DNA of 5,327 nt from an uncultured Eubacteriales bacterium (GTDB lineage: Bacteria; Bacillota; Clostridia; Monoglobales; Monoglobaceae), in NCBI GenBank assembly GCA_900550775.1, contig URTH01000131.1, forward strand, positions 1 to 5,327, read 5' to 3'. Below the pieces are notes generated by a model that was not told where the DNA came from, did no database searches, and saw nothing but the letters and a program-made list of their open reading frames with translations. Made by a program: the position numbers and the translations under genes. Below are positions 1-5,009 of the stretch, in pieces (the stretch's first letter is position 1; every line of letters starts with the position of its first letter).

Positions 1-30
1 CCAGCTTTCTATTAAATTACTCAGCTTCAC
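1..30 (-). CDS. ctsR: Start of ctsR, class III heat-shock repressor (first 10 codons, cut by window edge)
   Basis: Only ten codons are inside the window; read from a GTG at 30-28 they give MKLSNLIESW. CtsR proteins of Firmicutes usually open with a short segment of the type 'xxISDIIExxL', and the SNLIESW stretch fits that pattern. The stronger argument is context: a perfect CtsR operator (75-97) and a consensus sigma-A promoter (107-134) sit directly upstream on the same strand, and ctsR is typically autoregulated as the first gene of a ctsR-mcsA-mcsB-clpC operon. CtsR is a dimeric winged-helix DNA-binding repressor of clp protease genes, inactivated on heat or protein stress. The GTG is preceded by GGTGAT at 42-37, six bases away. 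Ten residues cannot prove identity: another CtsR-regulated gene such as clpP, clpB or clpE remains possible, but the peptide does not look like the start of those. Confidence 0.55.
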   Translation of the reverse strand, partial: MKLSNLIESW

Positions 31-36
31 TTTTCC

Positions 37-51
37 ATCACCAAACCCCTC
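37..51 (-). promoter_or_regulatory. Translation initiation region of the left-edge gene, with a three-codon upstream ORF
   Basis: On the minus strand GAGGGG (51-46) lies seven bases before an ATG at 38-36, but that ATG opens only ATG-GAA-AAG-TGA. The TGA overlaps the GTG start at 30-28 as GTGA. A second Shine-Dalgarno-like element, GGTGAT (42-37), is six bases before the GTG. I therefore place the real start at the GTG. The three-codon ORF may couple translation or may be chance. Confidence 0.4.
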
Positions 52-74
52 TTTTCGGAAAATCAATTTTTGTT

Positions 75-97
75 TTTGACTTTGACTTTCTTTGACC
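75..97 (-). promoter_or_regulatory. CtsR operator (heptad repeats)
   Basis: Read on the minus strand, 97-81 is GGTCAAA-GAA-AGTCAAA. It matches the published CtsR consensus RGTCAAA-NAN-RGTCAAA at every defined position, including the central A. A third heptad, AGTCAAA (81-75), follows and shares one base with the second. The array starts about three bases after the predicted transcription start (near 100), so bound CtsR would block the promoter at 107-134. Placement across the start site is typical for Firmicute clp/ctsR promoters. Confidence 0.85.
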
Positions 98-106
98 TTT
101 GTCTAT

Positions 107-134
107 ATTATAGCACCATATTTTTGTTTGTCAA
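107..134 (-). promoter_or_regulatory. Sigma-A promoter of the left-edge (ctsR) transcript
   Basis: The minus strand carries a perfect -35 box TTGACA (134-129) and a perfect -10 box TATAAT (112-107), separated by 16 bp. Predicted initiation is near position 100, right at the CtsR operator. It reads leftwards out of the window and lies downstream of the cyclophilin terminator, so it starts an independent transcript. A strong promoter under a tight repressor is what a heat-shock operon needs. Confidence 0.85.
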
Positions 135-138
135 GGGG

Positions 139-160
139 TTTTTGAAAAAAATTTCAAAAA
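139..160. repeat. AT-rich inverted repeat just upstream of the ctsR -35 box
   Basis: TTTTTGAAA (139-147), a spacer of four A, and TTTCAAAAA (152-160) form a perfect 9-bp inverted repeat with further A and T tracts on both sides (to about 175). It sits at roughly -39 to -60 of the leftward promoter, where an UP element that contacts the RNA polymerase alpha subunit would lie. The T-rich phased tracts fit that role; a binding site for an unknown regulator is the alternative. No protein-coding signal is seen here. Confidence 0.3.
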
Positions 161-200
161 ATTTTACGAAAATTTCTGACCGTTTCTTTTTCCTTTTTTC

Positions 201-252
201 AATAAAATAAGTGCAGCTTTCGGCGCCTCTTCGGCACCGTGCGGCTGCACTT
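201..252 (-). terminator. Intrinsic terminator of the cyclophilin gene
   Basis: On the minus strand the stop codon at 260-258 is followed by a long hairpin. The outer stem AAGTGCAGC (252-244) pairs with GCTGCACTT (217-209). After a small internal loop, CGGTGCC (239-233) pairs with GGCGCCG (227-221) around a five-base loop. A U-rich run (208-201, ATTTTATT) follows. The inner stem needs a G-U pair that exists only in the minus-strand RNA (C-A on the other strand), which gives the direction. It insulates the cyclophilin transcript from the CtsR-regulated promoter downstream. Confidence 0.92.
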
Positions 253-257
253 TTCTT

Positions 258-857
258 TTATTCTTTCACGATTTCCATGGTTGCAATCACAATCGGCGTA
301 TGCGGCTTATCGTTGTTATCACGCGGCGTCTTTAAAAAATCATCCACCGTGTCCATCCCCGCAATCACCCGGCCGAAAGCCGCATAATTTCCGTCCAGGT
401 GCGGCGCGCTTTCATAGCAGATAAAGAACTGACTGGACGCAGAATCCGGGGCGCTGGAGCGCGCCATGGAAACCACGCCGCGTTCATGCGTCAGGGTATT
501 TTGACGAAAGCCGTTGGCGGAAAATTCACCTTTGATGGTCTTTTCACTGCCGCCGGTGCCGTCGCCGTTCGGGTCGCCGCCCTGTGCCATAAAGCCATCA
601 ATGATGCGGTGAAATGTCAGGCCGTTATAAAAACCGCTGTCTACTAAGGTCAAAAAATTTTTTACCGTTTCCGGCGCGTATTGCGGCGCCGTCTCTATGG
701 TAAATGTTTTGCCGTTCTCCATGGTAACCAAAACCTTTTGCGGCACGGAAGGATCGACGCCGCCGATGGTCTCTGTCTTCTGTTTACCGCAGCCGGCAAG
801 GGAAAAGCAGAGCAGACCGATAAGGAAAAGCGCTGCTAATTTTTGATACTGTTTCAT
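258..857 (-). CDS. Lipoprotein cyclophilin-type peptidyl-prolyl cis-trans isomerase
   Basis: Encodes 199 residues. An N-terminal lipoprotein signal has positive residues at 2-6, a hydrophobic core around 7-19 and the lipobox LAGC at 20-23, so Cys23 would be lipidated and the enzyme anchored on the outer face of the membrane. The rest is a single cyclophilin domain (about 42-198). FHRIIDGFMAQGGD (82-95) carries the catalytic Arg84 with Phe89 and Gln92; SMAR (130-133) and SQFFIC (142-147) follow. HLDGNYAAFG (153-162) has His where human cyclophilin A has Trp121, as in many bacterial forms with low cyclosporin affinity. The reaction is cis-trans isomerisation of Xaa-Pro bonds, aiding folding of exported proteins. 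The ATG at 857 is chosen because CGGAGG lies seven bases upstream and the signal peptide begins there; the ATG at 914 lies between the promoter boxes. It is monocistronic, with its own promoter and terminator, divergent from ftsH. Confidence 0.94.
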   Translation of the reverse strand: MKQYQKLAALFLIGLLCFSLAGCGKQKTETIGGVDPSVPQKVLVTMENGKTFTIETAPQYAPETVKNFLTLVDSGFYNGLTFHRIIDGFMAQGGDPNGDGTGGSEKTIKGEFSANGFRQNTLTHERGVVSMARSSAPDSASSQFFICYESAPHLDGNYAAFGRVIAGMDTVDDFLKTPRDNNDKPHTPIVIATMEIVKE

Positions 858-864
858 ACAAATA

Positions 865-870
865 CCTCCG
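865..870 (-). promoter_or_regulatory. Ribosome binding site that fixes the cyclophilin start
   Basis: On the minus strand CGGAGG (870-865) stands seven bases before the ATG at 857-855. No comparable site precedes the in-frame ATG at 914, so the 199-residue product is preferred over the 218-residue one. Confidence 0.85.
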
Positions 871-901
871 AGTATTATTTTGTTTTGTTCTCTTCTTTCC
901 G

Positions 902-930
902 ATTTTATACCCAAACTTTTTTCTTGTCAA
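902..930 (-). promoter_or_regulatory. Sigma-A promoter of the cyclophilin gene
   Basis: The minus strand has a perfect TTGACA (930-925), a 17-bp spacer and TAAAAT (907-902, five of six consensus bases). Predicted initiation is near 895, leaving a leader of about 38 bases before the ATG at 857. The -35 box lies in a near-palindrome, TTCTTG-T-CAAGAA (921-933), which could be chance or an operator. Confidence 0.75.
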
Positions 931-1026
931 GAAAAACCGAAGAAAAACGGATTTTTTTATGAATGTTCCGTTCTTTGTTTTCGTAAGTATAATTGTAAAG
1001 ATTCTGTAAAAACTTTAAAAATGACC

Positions 1027-1055
1027 TTGTTTTTTTAGGTGCGCTATGTTATAAT
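1027..1055 (+). promoter_or_regulatory. Sigma-A promoter of ftsH with extended -10
   Basis: A perfect TATAAT (1050-1055) is preceded by TG one base before it (TGTTATAAT), the extended -10 form. Seventeen bp upstream lies TTGTTT (1027-1032), matching only three of six -35 bases; the extended -10 may compensate. The predicted start is near 1062, giving a leader of about 57 bases before the GTG at 1119. I see no CtsR heptads or CIRCE element in this leader, so heat-shock control of ftsH by those repressors is not supported. Confidence 0.7.
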
Positions 1056-1105
1056 ACTGCTTTAATAAAGACATATATTTCCATTTCAGATTGTTACGGT
1101 GTAGT

Positions 1106-1111
1106 AGGAGG
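1106..1111 (+). promoter_or_regulatory. Ribosome binding site that fixes the GTG start of ftsH
   Basis: AGGAGG lies seven bases before GTG 1119-1121. The nearby TTG at 1116 is out of frame and soon meets a stop, so the GTG is the only start consistent with this site. Confidence 0.85.
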
Positions 1112-1118
1112 AGATTGA

Positions 1119-3008
1119 GTGAAAAGATATCTTAAAGGAATTGGCTTTTATGTGATCCTTTTCTTTATCATAGTCATGATTTTCTGGATGACATCCATGC
1201 CGGGAAAGACTTCCAAAGAAATTTATTCTGATCTGGTGTTAAAAATCCAGCAGGAACAGGTCACTGAGCTGTCGGTGGTCGATAATATCGCGACCGCGGT
1301 GCTAAAAGACGGCAGCACCATCGATGTTGAAATACCGGGGTATAATACGCTAAAGAGTGACGTCGGCGATAAAATGCAGGAGCAGATCAATGCCGGCACC
1401 TTAAAGGTGGATACCCCTCTTCCGTACAGTCCGCCCTGGTGGCTGACGCTGCTTCCCAGTCTTGGTCTGCTGGTGATCTTTGTTGTATTCTGGTTCATGT
1501 TTATGCAGCAGGCAGGCGGCGGCGGAAACGGCCGCGGCGTGATGAGCTTTGGAAAGAGCAAAGCAAAAGTCAGCATGGAAGGCAAAACCAAAAAGACCTT
1601 TGAGGACGTGGCCGGCGCTGACGAAGAAAAGGAAGAACTGGAAGAGATCGTTGACTTTTTAAAGGGGCCGGAACGGTTCCGCCAGCTGGGCGCCAGAATC
1701 CCCAAGGGCGTTCTTTTGGTCGGCCCTCCGGGAACCGGTAAAACCCTTCTTGCAAAGGCCGTTGCCGGTGAGGCCGGGGTTCCGTTTTTCTCAATTTCCG
1801 GCTCGGACTTTGTGGAAATGTTTGTCGGCGTGGGTGCGTCGCGCGTGCGCGACTTGTTTGACAACGCAAAGAAGAACGCACCGTGTATCATCTTTATTGA
1901 TGAGATTGACGCTGTCGGCCGTCACAGAGGTGCCGGTCTCGGCGGCGGTCATGATGAGAGAGAGCAAACCTTAAACCAGCTTTTGGTTGAGATGGACGGC
2001 TTTGGCGCAAACGAAGGCGTCATTATCATTGCGGCAACCAACCGCCCCGACATCTTAGATCCGGCGCTGCTGCGCCCCGGACGGTTTGACCGTCAGGTTG
2101 TGGTTGACGCTCCCGACGTCAAAGGCCGTGAGGCGATCTTAAAGGTACACTCCAAGGGAAAGCCGCTCGCATCCGATGTTGATCTTTCCGTTTTGGCAAA
2201 GACAACCGTTGGATTTTCCGGTGCGGATCTGGAAAATCTGATGAACGAGGCGGCGCTTGCCGCAGCCAGAAAGAATCAGTCCGAAATCACCATGACCGAT
2301 TTGGAAGAATCGATCATGAAGGTCGTTGCCGGTCCGGAAAAGAAATCAAGAAAGGTTCCGGATCGTGCGAGAAAGCTGACCGCTTTCCACGAGGCCGGTC
2401 ATGCCGTGGTTTCCAAGATGCTGCCGACCCAGGATCGTGTGCATCAGGTTTCGATTATTCCGAGAGGCCGCGCCGGCGGTTATACGCTGTCTCTGCCGCA
2501 GGAGGACACCTATTATAAATCCAAAACAGAGATGACGGAGGAAATCATCTCGCTGCTCGGCGGCCGCGTCGCAGAACAACTGGTTTTAAAAGACATCAGC
2601 ACCGGCGCGTCAAACGATATCGAACGGGCAACCAATATTGCAAAGTCGATGGTTACCAAATATGGCATGAGCGAAAAGCTGGGCGCGAGAACCTTCGGCG
2701 ACCAGAACAACGAGGTATTTATCGGCCTGGATTACGGTCATACCGTGGATTACAGCCAGGATACGGCGGCAATGATTGATGCTGAGATTAAAAATATCAT
2801 TGATAGCTGTTACCGCCGTTGTACTGAGATTTTAACCCAGCAGATGGATAAGCTGCACAAGGTTGCCGCCCTTTTGCTGGAAAAGGAAAAAATCGAAAGC
2901 GATGAATTTGAGGCCGTATTTGCCGCGGAAGAAACGACGAAACAAGACGCAGAGACATCGGCAGCAGAAACCGCTGAAAAATCAGAAGCAACCGAAACAA
3001 AAGAATAA
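1119..3008 (+). CDS. ftsH: ATP-dependent zinc metalloprotease FtsH
   Basis: Encodes 629 residues, normal length for bacterial FtsH. Order: a first membrane helix at about 8-26, an extracytoplasmic domain at about 27-105, a second membrane helix at about 108-130, a Gly-rich linker, then the AAA+ ATPase at about 160-400. The ATPase shows Walker A GPPGTGKT (202-209), the pore-loop FVG (235-237), Walker B with DEID (261-264), and the second region of homology [19 protein letters not shown] (307-325) with arginine fingers Arg319 and Arg322. The M41 protease domain has HEAGH (424-428) with ligands His424 and His428, catalytic Glu425, and Asp500 in SNDIE as the likely third zinc ligand. All key residues are intact. 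FtsH forms a membrane hexamer that extracts and degrades unassembled membrane proteins and unstable cytosolic regulators. The last 27 residues are a low-complexity Glu/Thr/Ala/Lys tail, variable in the family. Its own promoter precedes it; ispE follows after 141 bases. Confidence 0.98.
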   Translation: MKRYLKGIGFYVILFFIIVMIFWMTSMPGKTSKEIYSDLVLKIQQEQVTELSVVDNIATAVLKDGSTIDVEIPGYNTLKSDVGDKMQEQINAGTLKVDTPLPYSPPWWLTLLPSLGLLVIFVVFWFMFMQQAGGGGNGRGVMSFGKSKAKVSMEGKTKKTFEDVAGADEEKEELEEIVDFLKGPERFRQLGARIPKGVLLVGPPGTGKTLLAKAVAGEAGVPFFSISGSDFVEMFVGVGASRVRDLFDNAKKNAPCIIFIDEIDAVGRHRGAGLGGGHDEREQTLNQLLVEMDGFGANEGVIIIAATNRPDILDPALLRPGRFDRQVVVDAPDVKGREAILKVHSKGKPLASDVDLSVLAKTTVGFSGADLENLMNEAALAAARKNQSEITMTDLEESIMKVVAGPEKKSRKVPDRARKLTAFHEAGHAVVSKMLPTQDRVHQVSIIPRGRAGGYTLSLPQEDTYYKSKTEMTEEIISLLGGRVAEQLVLKDISTGASNDIERATNIAKSMVTKYGMSEKLGARTFGDQNNEVFIGLDYGHTVDYSQDTAAMIDAEIKNIIDSCYRRCTEILTQQMDKLHKVAALLLEKEKIESDEFEAVFAAEETTKQDAETSAAETAEKSEATETKE

Positions 3009-3017
3009 GCGCAAATC

Positions 3018-3054
3018 ATCCGCAGGCTCCGCACGGGGTTCTGCGGATCTTTGT
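3018..3054 (+). terminator. Terminator-like hairpin after ftsH (weak U-tract)
   Basis: ATCCGCAG (3018-3025) pairs perfectly with CTGCGGAT (3041-3048). Inside, CTCC (3027-3030) pairs with GGGG (3035-3038, one G-U pair) around the loop GCAC. The RNA then continues CUUUGU, a poor U-tract. It starts ten bases after the ftsH stop. It may end part of the transcripts, or protect the ftsH mRNA 3' end while letting some polymerase through to ispE, for which I see no separate promoter. Confidence 0.45.
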
Positions 3055-3070
3055 ATCGGCAATTGATCAG

Positions 3071-3130
3071 CTGCCGAAAGAGAATCATCCGAACTCCGAT
3101 TTTGGGAGGCGGATTTCCGCTTTCGGCCAG
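3071..3130 (+). promoter_or_regulatory. Nested stem-loop in the ispE leader
   Basis: CTGCCGAAAG (3071-3080) pairs with CTTTCGGCCAG (3120-3130) over ten base pairs with one bulged C. Within it ATCCG (3087-3091) pairs with CGGAT (3110-3114), and CTCC (3094-3097) with GGAG (3105-3108) around a seven-base loop. The structure ends seven bases before the ispE ribosome binding site (3138-3143). It does not cover that site, so it looks more like a processing or stability element than a start-blocking switch. I recognise no known riboswitch class. Pairing was judged by eye. Confidence 0.35.
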
Positions 3131-3149
3131 GCAAGACAGGAGGATCGGT

Positions 3150-3995
3150 ATGGAAAAATTAACATTAGAATGCAGAGCAAAAATCAATCTGGCAATCGAT
3201 GTCCTCGGAAAGCGCGAGGACGGCTATCACGATGTCGAAATGATCTTAAAAGAAATTGCGCTGAGTGACCGCATGACCTTAACGCTCCGCACCGACGGAA
3301 AGATTGTGATATCCTCAGATTCTGCGGCACTTCCGCTGGGAGAGGGCAACCTTGCCTATCGGGCTGCCCGTTTGTTTTTTGATCATTTGGGCCGAACCGA
3401 GGGCGTCGAAATCCATATTGAAAAACGAATCCCCATGGGAGCCGGTCTTGGCGGCGGCAGCGCGGACGCAGCCGGCGTACTAAAGGGACTTAACGCCATG
3501 TTCGGCAACCCGTTTGACGTTGATACCCTGATGCGGCTCGGCGCACGGCTGGGGGCCGATGTCCCGTTCTGCGTGCTTGGCGGCTGCGCCAAAGCAACCG
3601 GCATCGGTGACATCTTAACGCCGCTCCCGATGCCGCCGGCGCTCCACTGTGTCATCGCAAAGCCGGAACCGTCCGTTTCTACCAAGTGGGTATACGAAAA
3701 CTTAGATCTATCCAAACGCCCGGACGGGCTGAACGTCTCTGAGGTTGCTGAGGGCATCCGCCGCGGTGACCTTTCCGCCATTTGCCAAAACGCCGCAAAT
3801 ATCTTAGAAACCGTGACAGTTCCTGCCTATCCGATTGTCGGCTGGATCAAGGAGGCATTTTTGGAATCGGGCGCCGTGCTTTCTCTGATGAGCGGCAGCG
3901 GCTCGGCCGTCTTTGGATTATTTACAACACAGCAGGAGGCCAAGGACGGTGCGGCGCAGGCAAAACAATACACCGACACCATATTTATCGTATAG
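3150..3995 (+). CDS. ispE: 4-diphosphocytidyl-2-C-methyl-D-erythritol kinase
   Basis: Encodes 281 residues, the usual IspE length. The enzyme uses ATP to phosphorylate the 2-hydroxyl of CDP-methylerythritol in the methylerythritol phosphate route to IPP and DMAPP, in the cytosol. It is a GHMP kinase. The N-terminal RAKINL (9-14) carries the substrate-side Lys11, and DGYHDVE follows at 24-30. The ATP-binding loop PMGAGLGGGSADAA spans 95-108, the probable catalytic base is Asp137 in GADVPFC, and the C-terminal glycine-rich motif LMSGSGSAVFGLF spans 246-258. All expected residues are present. The ATG at 3150 follows AGGAGG (3138-3143) by six bases and puts the start motif at the usual distance; the frame stays open back to a TTG at 3051, but that extension has no ribosome site and overlaps the structured spacer. 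It is probably read through from ftsH. The next gene starts 114 bases downstream. Confidence 0.97.
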   Translation: MEKLTLECRAKINLAIDVLGKREDGYHDVEMILKEIALSDRMTLTLRTDGKIVISSDSAALPLGEGNLAYRAARLFFDHLGRTEGVEIHIEKRIPMGAGLGGGSADAAGVLKGLNAMFGNPFDVDTLMRLGARLGADVPFCVLGGCAKATGIGDILTPLPMPPALHCVIAKPEPSVSTKWVYENLDLSKRPDGLNVSEVAEGIRRGDLSAICQNAANILETVTVPAYPIVGWIKEAFLESGAVLSLMSGSGSAVFGLFTTQQEAKDGAAQAKQYTDTIFIV

Positions 3996-4007
3996 TATGG
4001 CTGCTAC

Positions 4008-4033
4008 AAAACCCGTCCAAAAGGACGAATTTT
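4008..4033 (+). terminator. Possible weak terminator after ispE
   Basis: CGTCC (4014-4018) pairs with GGACG (4023-4027) around an AAAA loop. AAAA (4008-4011) can pair with TTTT (4030-4033) across a two-by-two internal loop, and that TTTT doubles as a short U-tract. The stem is short, so it is at best a leaky terminator for ispE before the M23 gene. Confidence 0.3.
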
Positions 4034-4062
4034 GACACCTTTTCGCGATCCGCCGCCCAATC

Positions 4063-4091
4063 GTATAATTTTCCCAAAACGGTTTATACTA
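4063..4091 (+). promoter_or_regulatory. Candidate promoter of the M23 gene, possibly sigma-F/sigma-G type
   Basis: GTATA (4063-4067), 17 bp, then TATACTA (4085-4091). The forespore sigma-F/G pattern is roughly GYATA/R and, about 17-18 bp on, CATNNTA, so only the first base of the -10 differs. Transcription would start near 4098, leaving a very short leader that still contains AGGTGAT. A rival reading uses TATAAT (4064-4069) as a sigma-A -10, but the base at the right distance upstream (4041-4046, TTTCGC) is a poor -35, and TTGACA at 4032-4037 is 26 bp away, too far. Confidence 0.35.
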
Positions 4092-4096
4092 CCAAT

Positions 4097-4104
4097 GAGG
4101 TGAT
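4097..4104 (+). promoter_or_regulatory. Ribosome binding site that fixes the GTG start of the M23 gene
   Basis: GAGGTGAT, a long match to the anti-Shine-Dalgarno complement, ends five bases before GTG 4110-4112. It sets the start of the 256-residue reading frame. Confidence 0.8.
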
Positions 4105-4109
4105 AAATC

Positions 4110-4880
4110 GTGAGCGAAAACAAGAAAAAGGAAAGTGTTTTTACCAAACGAGGTTTCTTTGTAGCCCTGGTGGTGGCGGTATCACTGATGGTGATTATGC
4201 TGGTTATGAACCTGATTATGCCCAAGGATGCCTCCAATCAGTTGGATGAGGAGGCCTGGAATGACGCGGTGCAGCAGAGTACAGGCAACCGCACAGAAGG
4301 GGCCAAAGCCGTCAGTGCCAGTGCAACGCCAAAGCCGACTTCTTCCCCTGCAACGACAAAAGATACAAGCGCCGCGTCAGGCACAACCGCAGCAGCTGCC
4401 GCGCAGACAGAAAACGCACAGCCGGACAGCGCAGAGAATGCCGCTGTGTTATTACAGTCGCCGGTCAAGGGAGACATCTTAAAAGATTATTCCGACGATG
4501 AACTGGTCTACTTTCCAACCATGCAGGATTGGCGCGTGCATGAAGGCATCGATTATGCGGTGGATCTCGGCACTGAGGTTCACGCCGCAGCAGACGGCAC
4601 GGTGGAAAGCGTGACAGAGGACAGTATGCTCGGCGCAAGCGTTGTTCTCCGCCATGCGGACGGCACGCAAACCATGTACGCAAACCTGGAGGAGGGATCC
4701 GCTCCTGAGGCAGGGAAAACCGTCAAGGCAGGCGAAACCATTGGCAAGGTAGGCCAAACGGCAGCCTTAGAAATCAACGACGGCACCCATCTGCACTTTG
4801 CCGTCATGAAGGATGATAAAATGATGGATCCGCACACCTATTTAGAGGATTTGCCGGGCAGCGGCAGCGGAGAAGAATAA
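4110..4880 (+). CDS. spoIIQ: Membrane-anchored M23/LytM-domain protein, SpoIIQ-like
   Basis: Encodes 256 residues. A short charged cytoplasmic start (1-14) is followed by one membrane helix at about 15-37 with no signal-peptidase site, so the protein is a type II membrane protein facing outwards. A low-complexity Ala/Thr/Ser/Pro linker spans about 55-110. The C-terminal LytM domain covers about 115-245, with HEGID (144-148) and HLHF (227-230). All the zinc ligands of an active M23 endopeptidase are therefore present: His144, Asp148 and His229, with His227 as catalytic residue. The stretch ELVYFPTMQDWRVHEGID (131-148) resembles clostridial SpoIIQ, the forespore half of the SpoIIQ-SpoIIIAH channel that links forespore and mother cell at engulfment. 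B. subtilis SpoIIQ lacks a complete zinc site, whereas C. difficile SpoIIQ keeps it. A sigma-F/G-like promoter motif upstream supports the reading. The M23 family call is near certain; the SpoIIQ name is inferred, and a general envelope peptidase is the alternative. Confidence 0.85.
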   Translation: MSENKKKESVFTKRGFFVALVVAVSLMVIMLVMNLIMPKDASNQLDEEAWNDAVQQSTGNRTEGAKAVSASATPKPTSSPATTKDTSAASGTTAAAAAQTENAQPDSAENAAVLLQSPVKGDILKDYSDDELVYFPTMQDWRVHEGIDYAVDLGTEVHAAADGTVESVTEDSMLGASVVLRHADGTQTMYANLEEGSAPEAGKTVKAGETIGKVGQTAALEINDGTHLHFAVMKDDKMMDPHTYLEDLPGSGSGEE

Positions 4881-4918
4881 AACAACGTGTAAAAAAACCG
4901 GGACAGCAAAAGACAACT

Positions 4919-4946
4919 TTGATTTTCCATGCATCCGCAGTAAAAT
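4919..4946 (+). promoter_or_regulatory. Candidate sigma-A promoter of trmO
   Basis: TTGATT (4919-4924, four of six bases), 16 bp, TAAAAT (4941-4946, five of six bases). Transcription would begin near 4953, directly at the foot of the hairpin at 4954-4994, so the mRNA would start with a protective stem-loop. The boxes are imperfect and the region is AT-rich, so this is tentative. Confidence 0.4.
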
Positions 4947-5009
4947 CATGGGGCTCTTGTGCGGCGGTATCAATTTTTACACCGCCGCATGAGAAAGGAT
5001 TTTACGATG
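4932..5009 (+). promoter_or_regulatory. Possible start-masking RNA fold for trmO
   Basis: GTAAAATC (4940-4947) is the exact complement of GATTTTAC (4998-5005), and CATC (4932-4935) complements GATG (5006-5009) after a four-base bulge. Together with the inner hairpin (4954-4994) this closes one large structure that includes the end of the ribosome binding site and the ATG of trmO. Only RNA that starts upstream of about 4932, such as read-through from the M23 gene, would contain the masking strand. It was judged by eye, without energy calculation. Confidence 0.4.
4954..4994 (+). promoter_or_regulatory. Strong hairpin just upstream of the trmO ribosome binding site
   Basis: TGCGGCGGT (4960-4968) pairs perfectly with ACCGCCGCA (4981-4989) around a twelve-base loop (4969-4980) that contains a run of five T. 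The stem can extend outward through 4955-4959 and 4990-4994 with two G-U pairs, to about 14 bp. The T-run lies in the loop, not after the stem, so this is not a standard intrinsic terminator on either strand. It ends at the edge of the AAAGGA ribosome binding site (4994-4999). Confidence 0.65.

Noticed and set aside
858..914. Longer cyclophilin start at ATG 914 (218 residues)
   Set aside because: The extra 19 residues have no ribosome site, would precede the signal peptide with charged residues, and the ATG lies between the -35 and -10 boxes, upstream of the predicted transcription start.
1223..1891. 222-residue reading frame on the minus strand inside ftsH
   Set aside because: It lies wholly antisense to the highly conserved FtsH coding region, has low-complexity Ser/Pro/Phe content typical of a shadow frame, and shows no ribosome site or recognisable domain.
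3051..3149. 33-residue N-terminal extension of IspE from a TTG
   Set aside because: No ribosome site; the family starts a few residues before the RAKINL motif, which fits the ATG at 3150 with AGGAGG in front. The extension is the structured spacer read as codons.
4032..4069. TTGACA (4032-4037) and TATAAT (4064-4069) as a sigma-A promoter
   Set aside because: Both boxes are perfect but 26 bp apart, far beyond the 16-18 bp that sigma-A tolerates, so they cannot work as a pair.
3956..4110. T-box, riboswitch or small RNA gene between ispE and the M23 gene
   Set aside because: The 114-base gap shows only a short five-pair hairpin and promoter-like elements; no conserved T-box or riboswitch core was recognised.
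3782..4249. 155-residue plus-strand frame across the end of ispE and the start of the M23 gene
   Set aside because: It overlaps two well-supported genes in another frame and has no homology-like motif or initiation signal of its own.
4960..4989. Hairpin before trmO as an intrinsic terminator of the M23 gene
   Set aside because: The T-run is in the loop; the stem is followed by TGAGAAAGG on the plus strand and by CAAGAGCC on the minus strand, so there is no U-tract in either direction.
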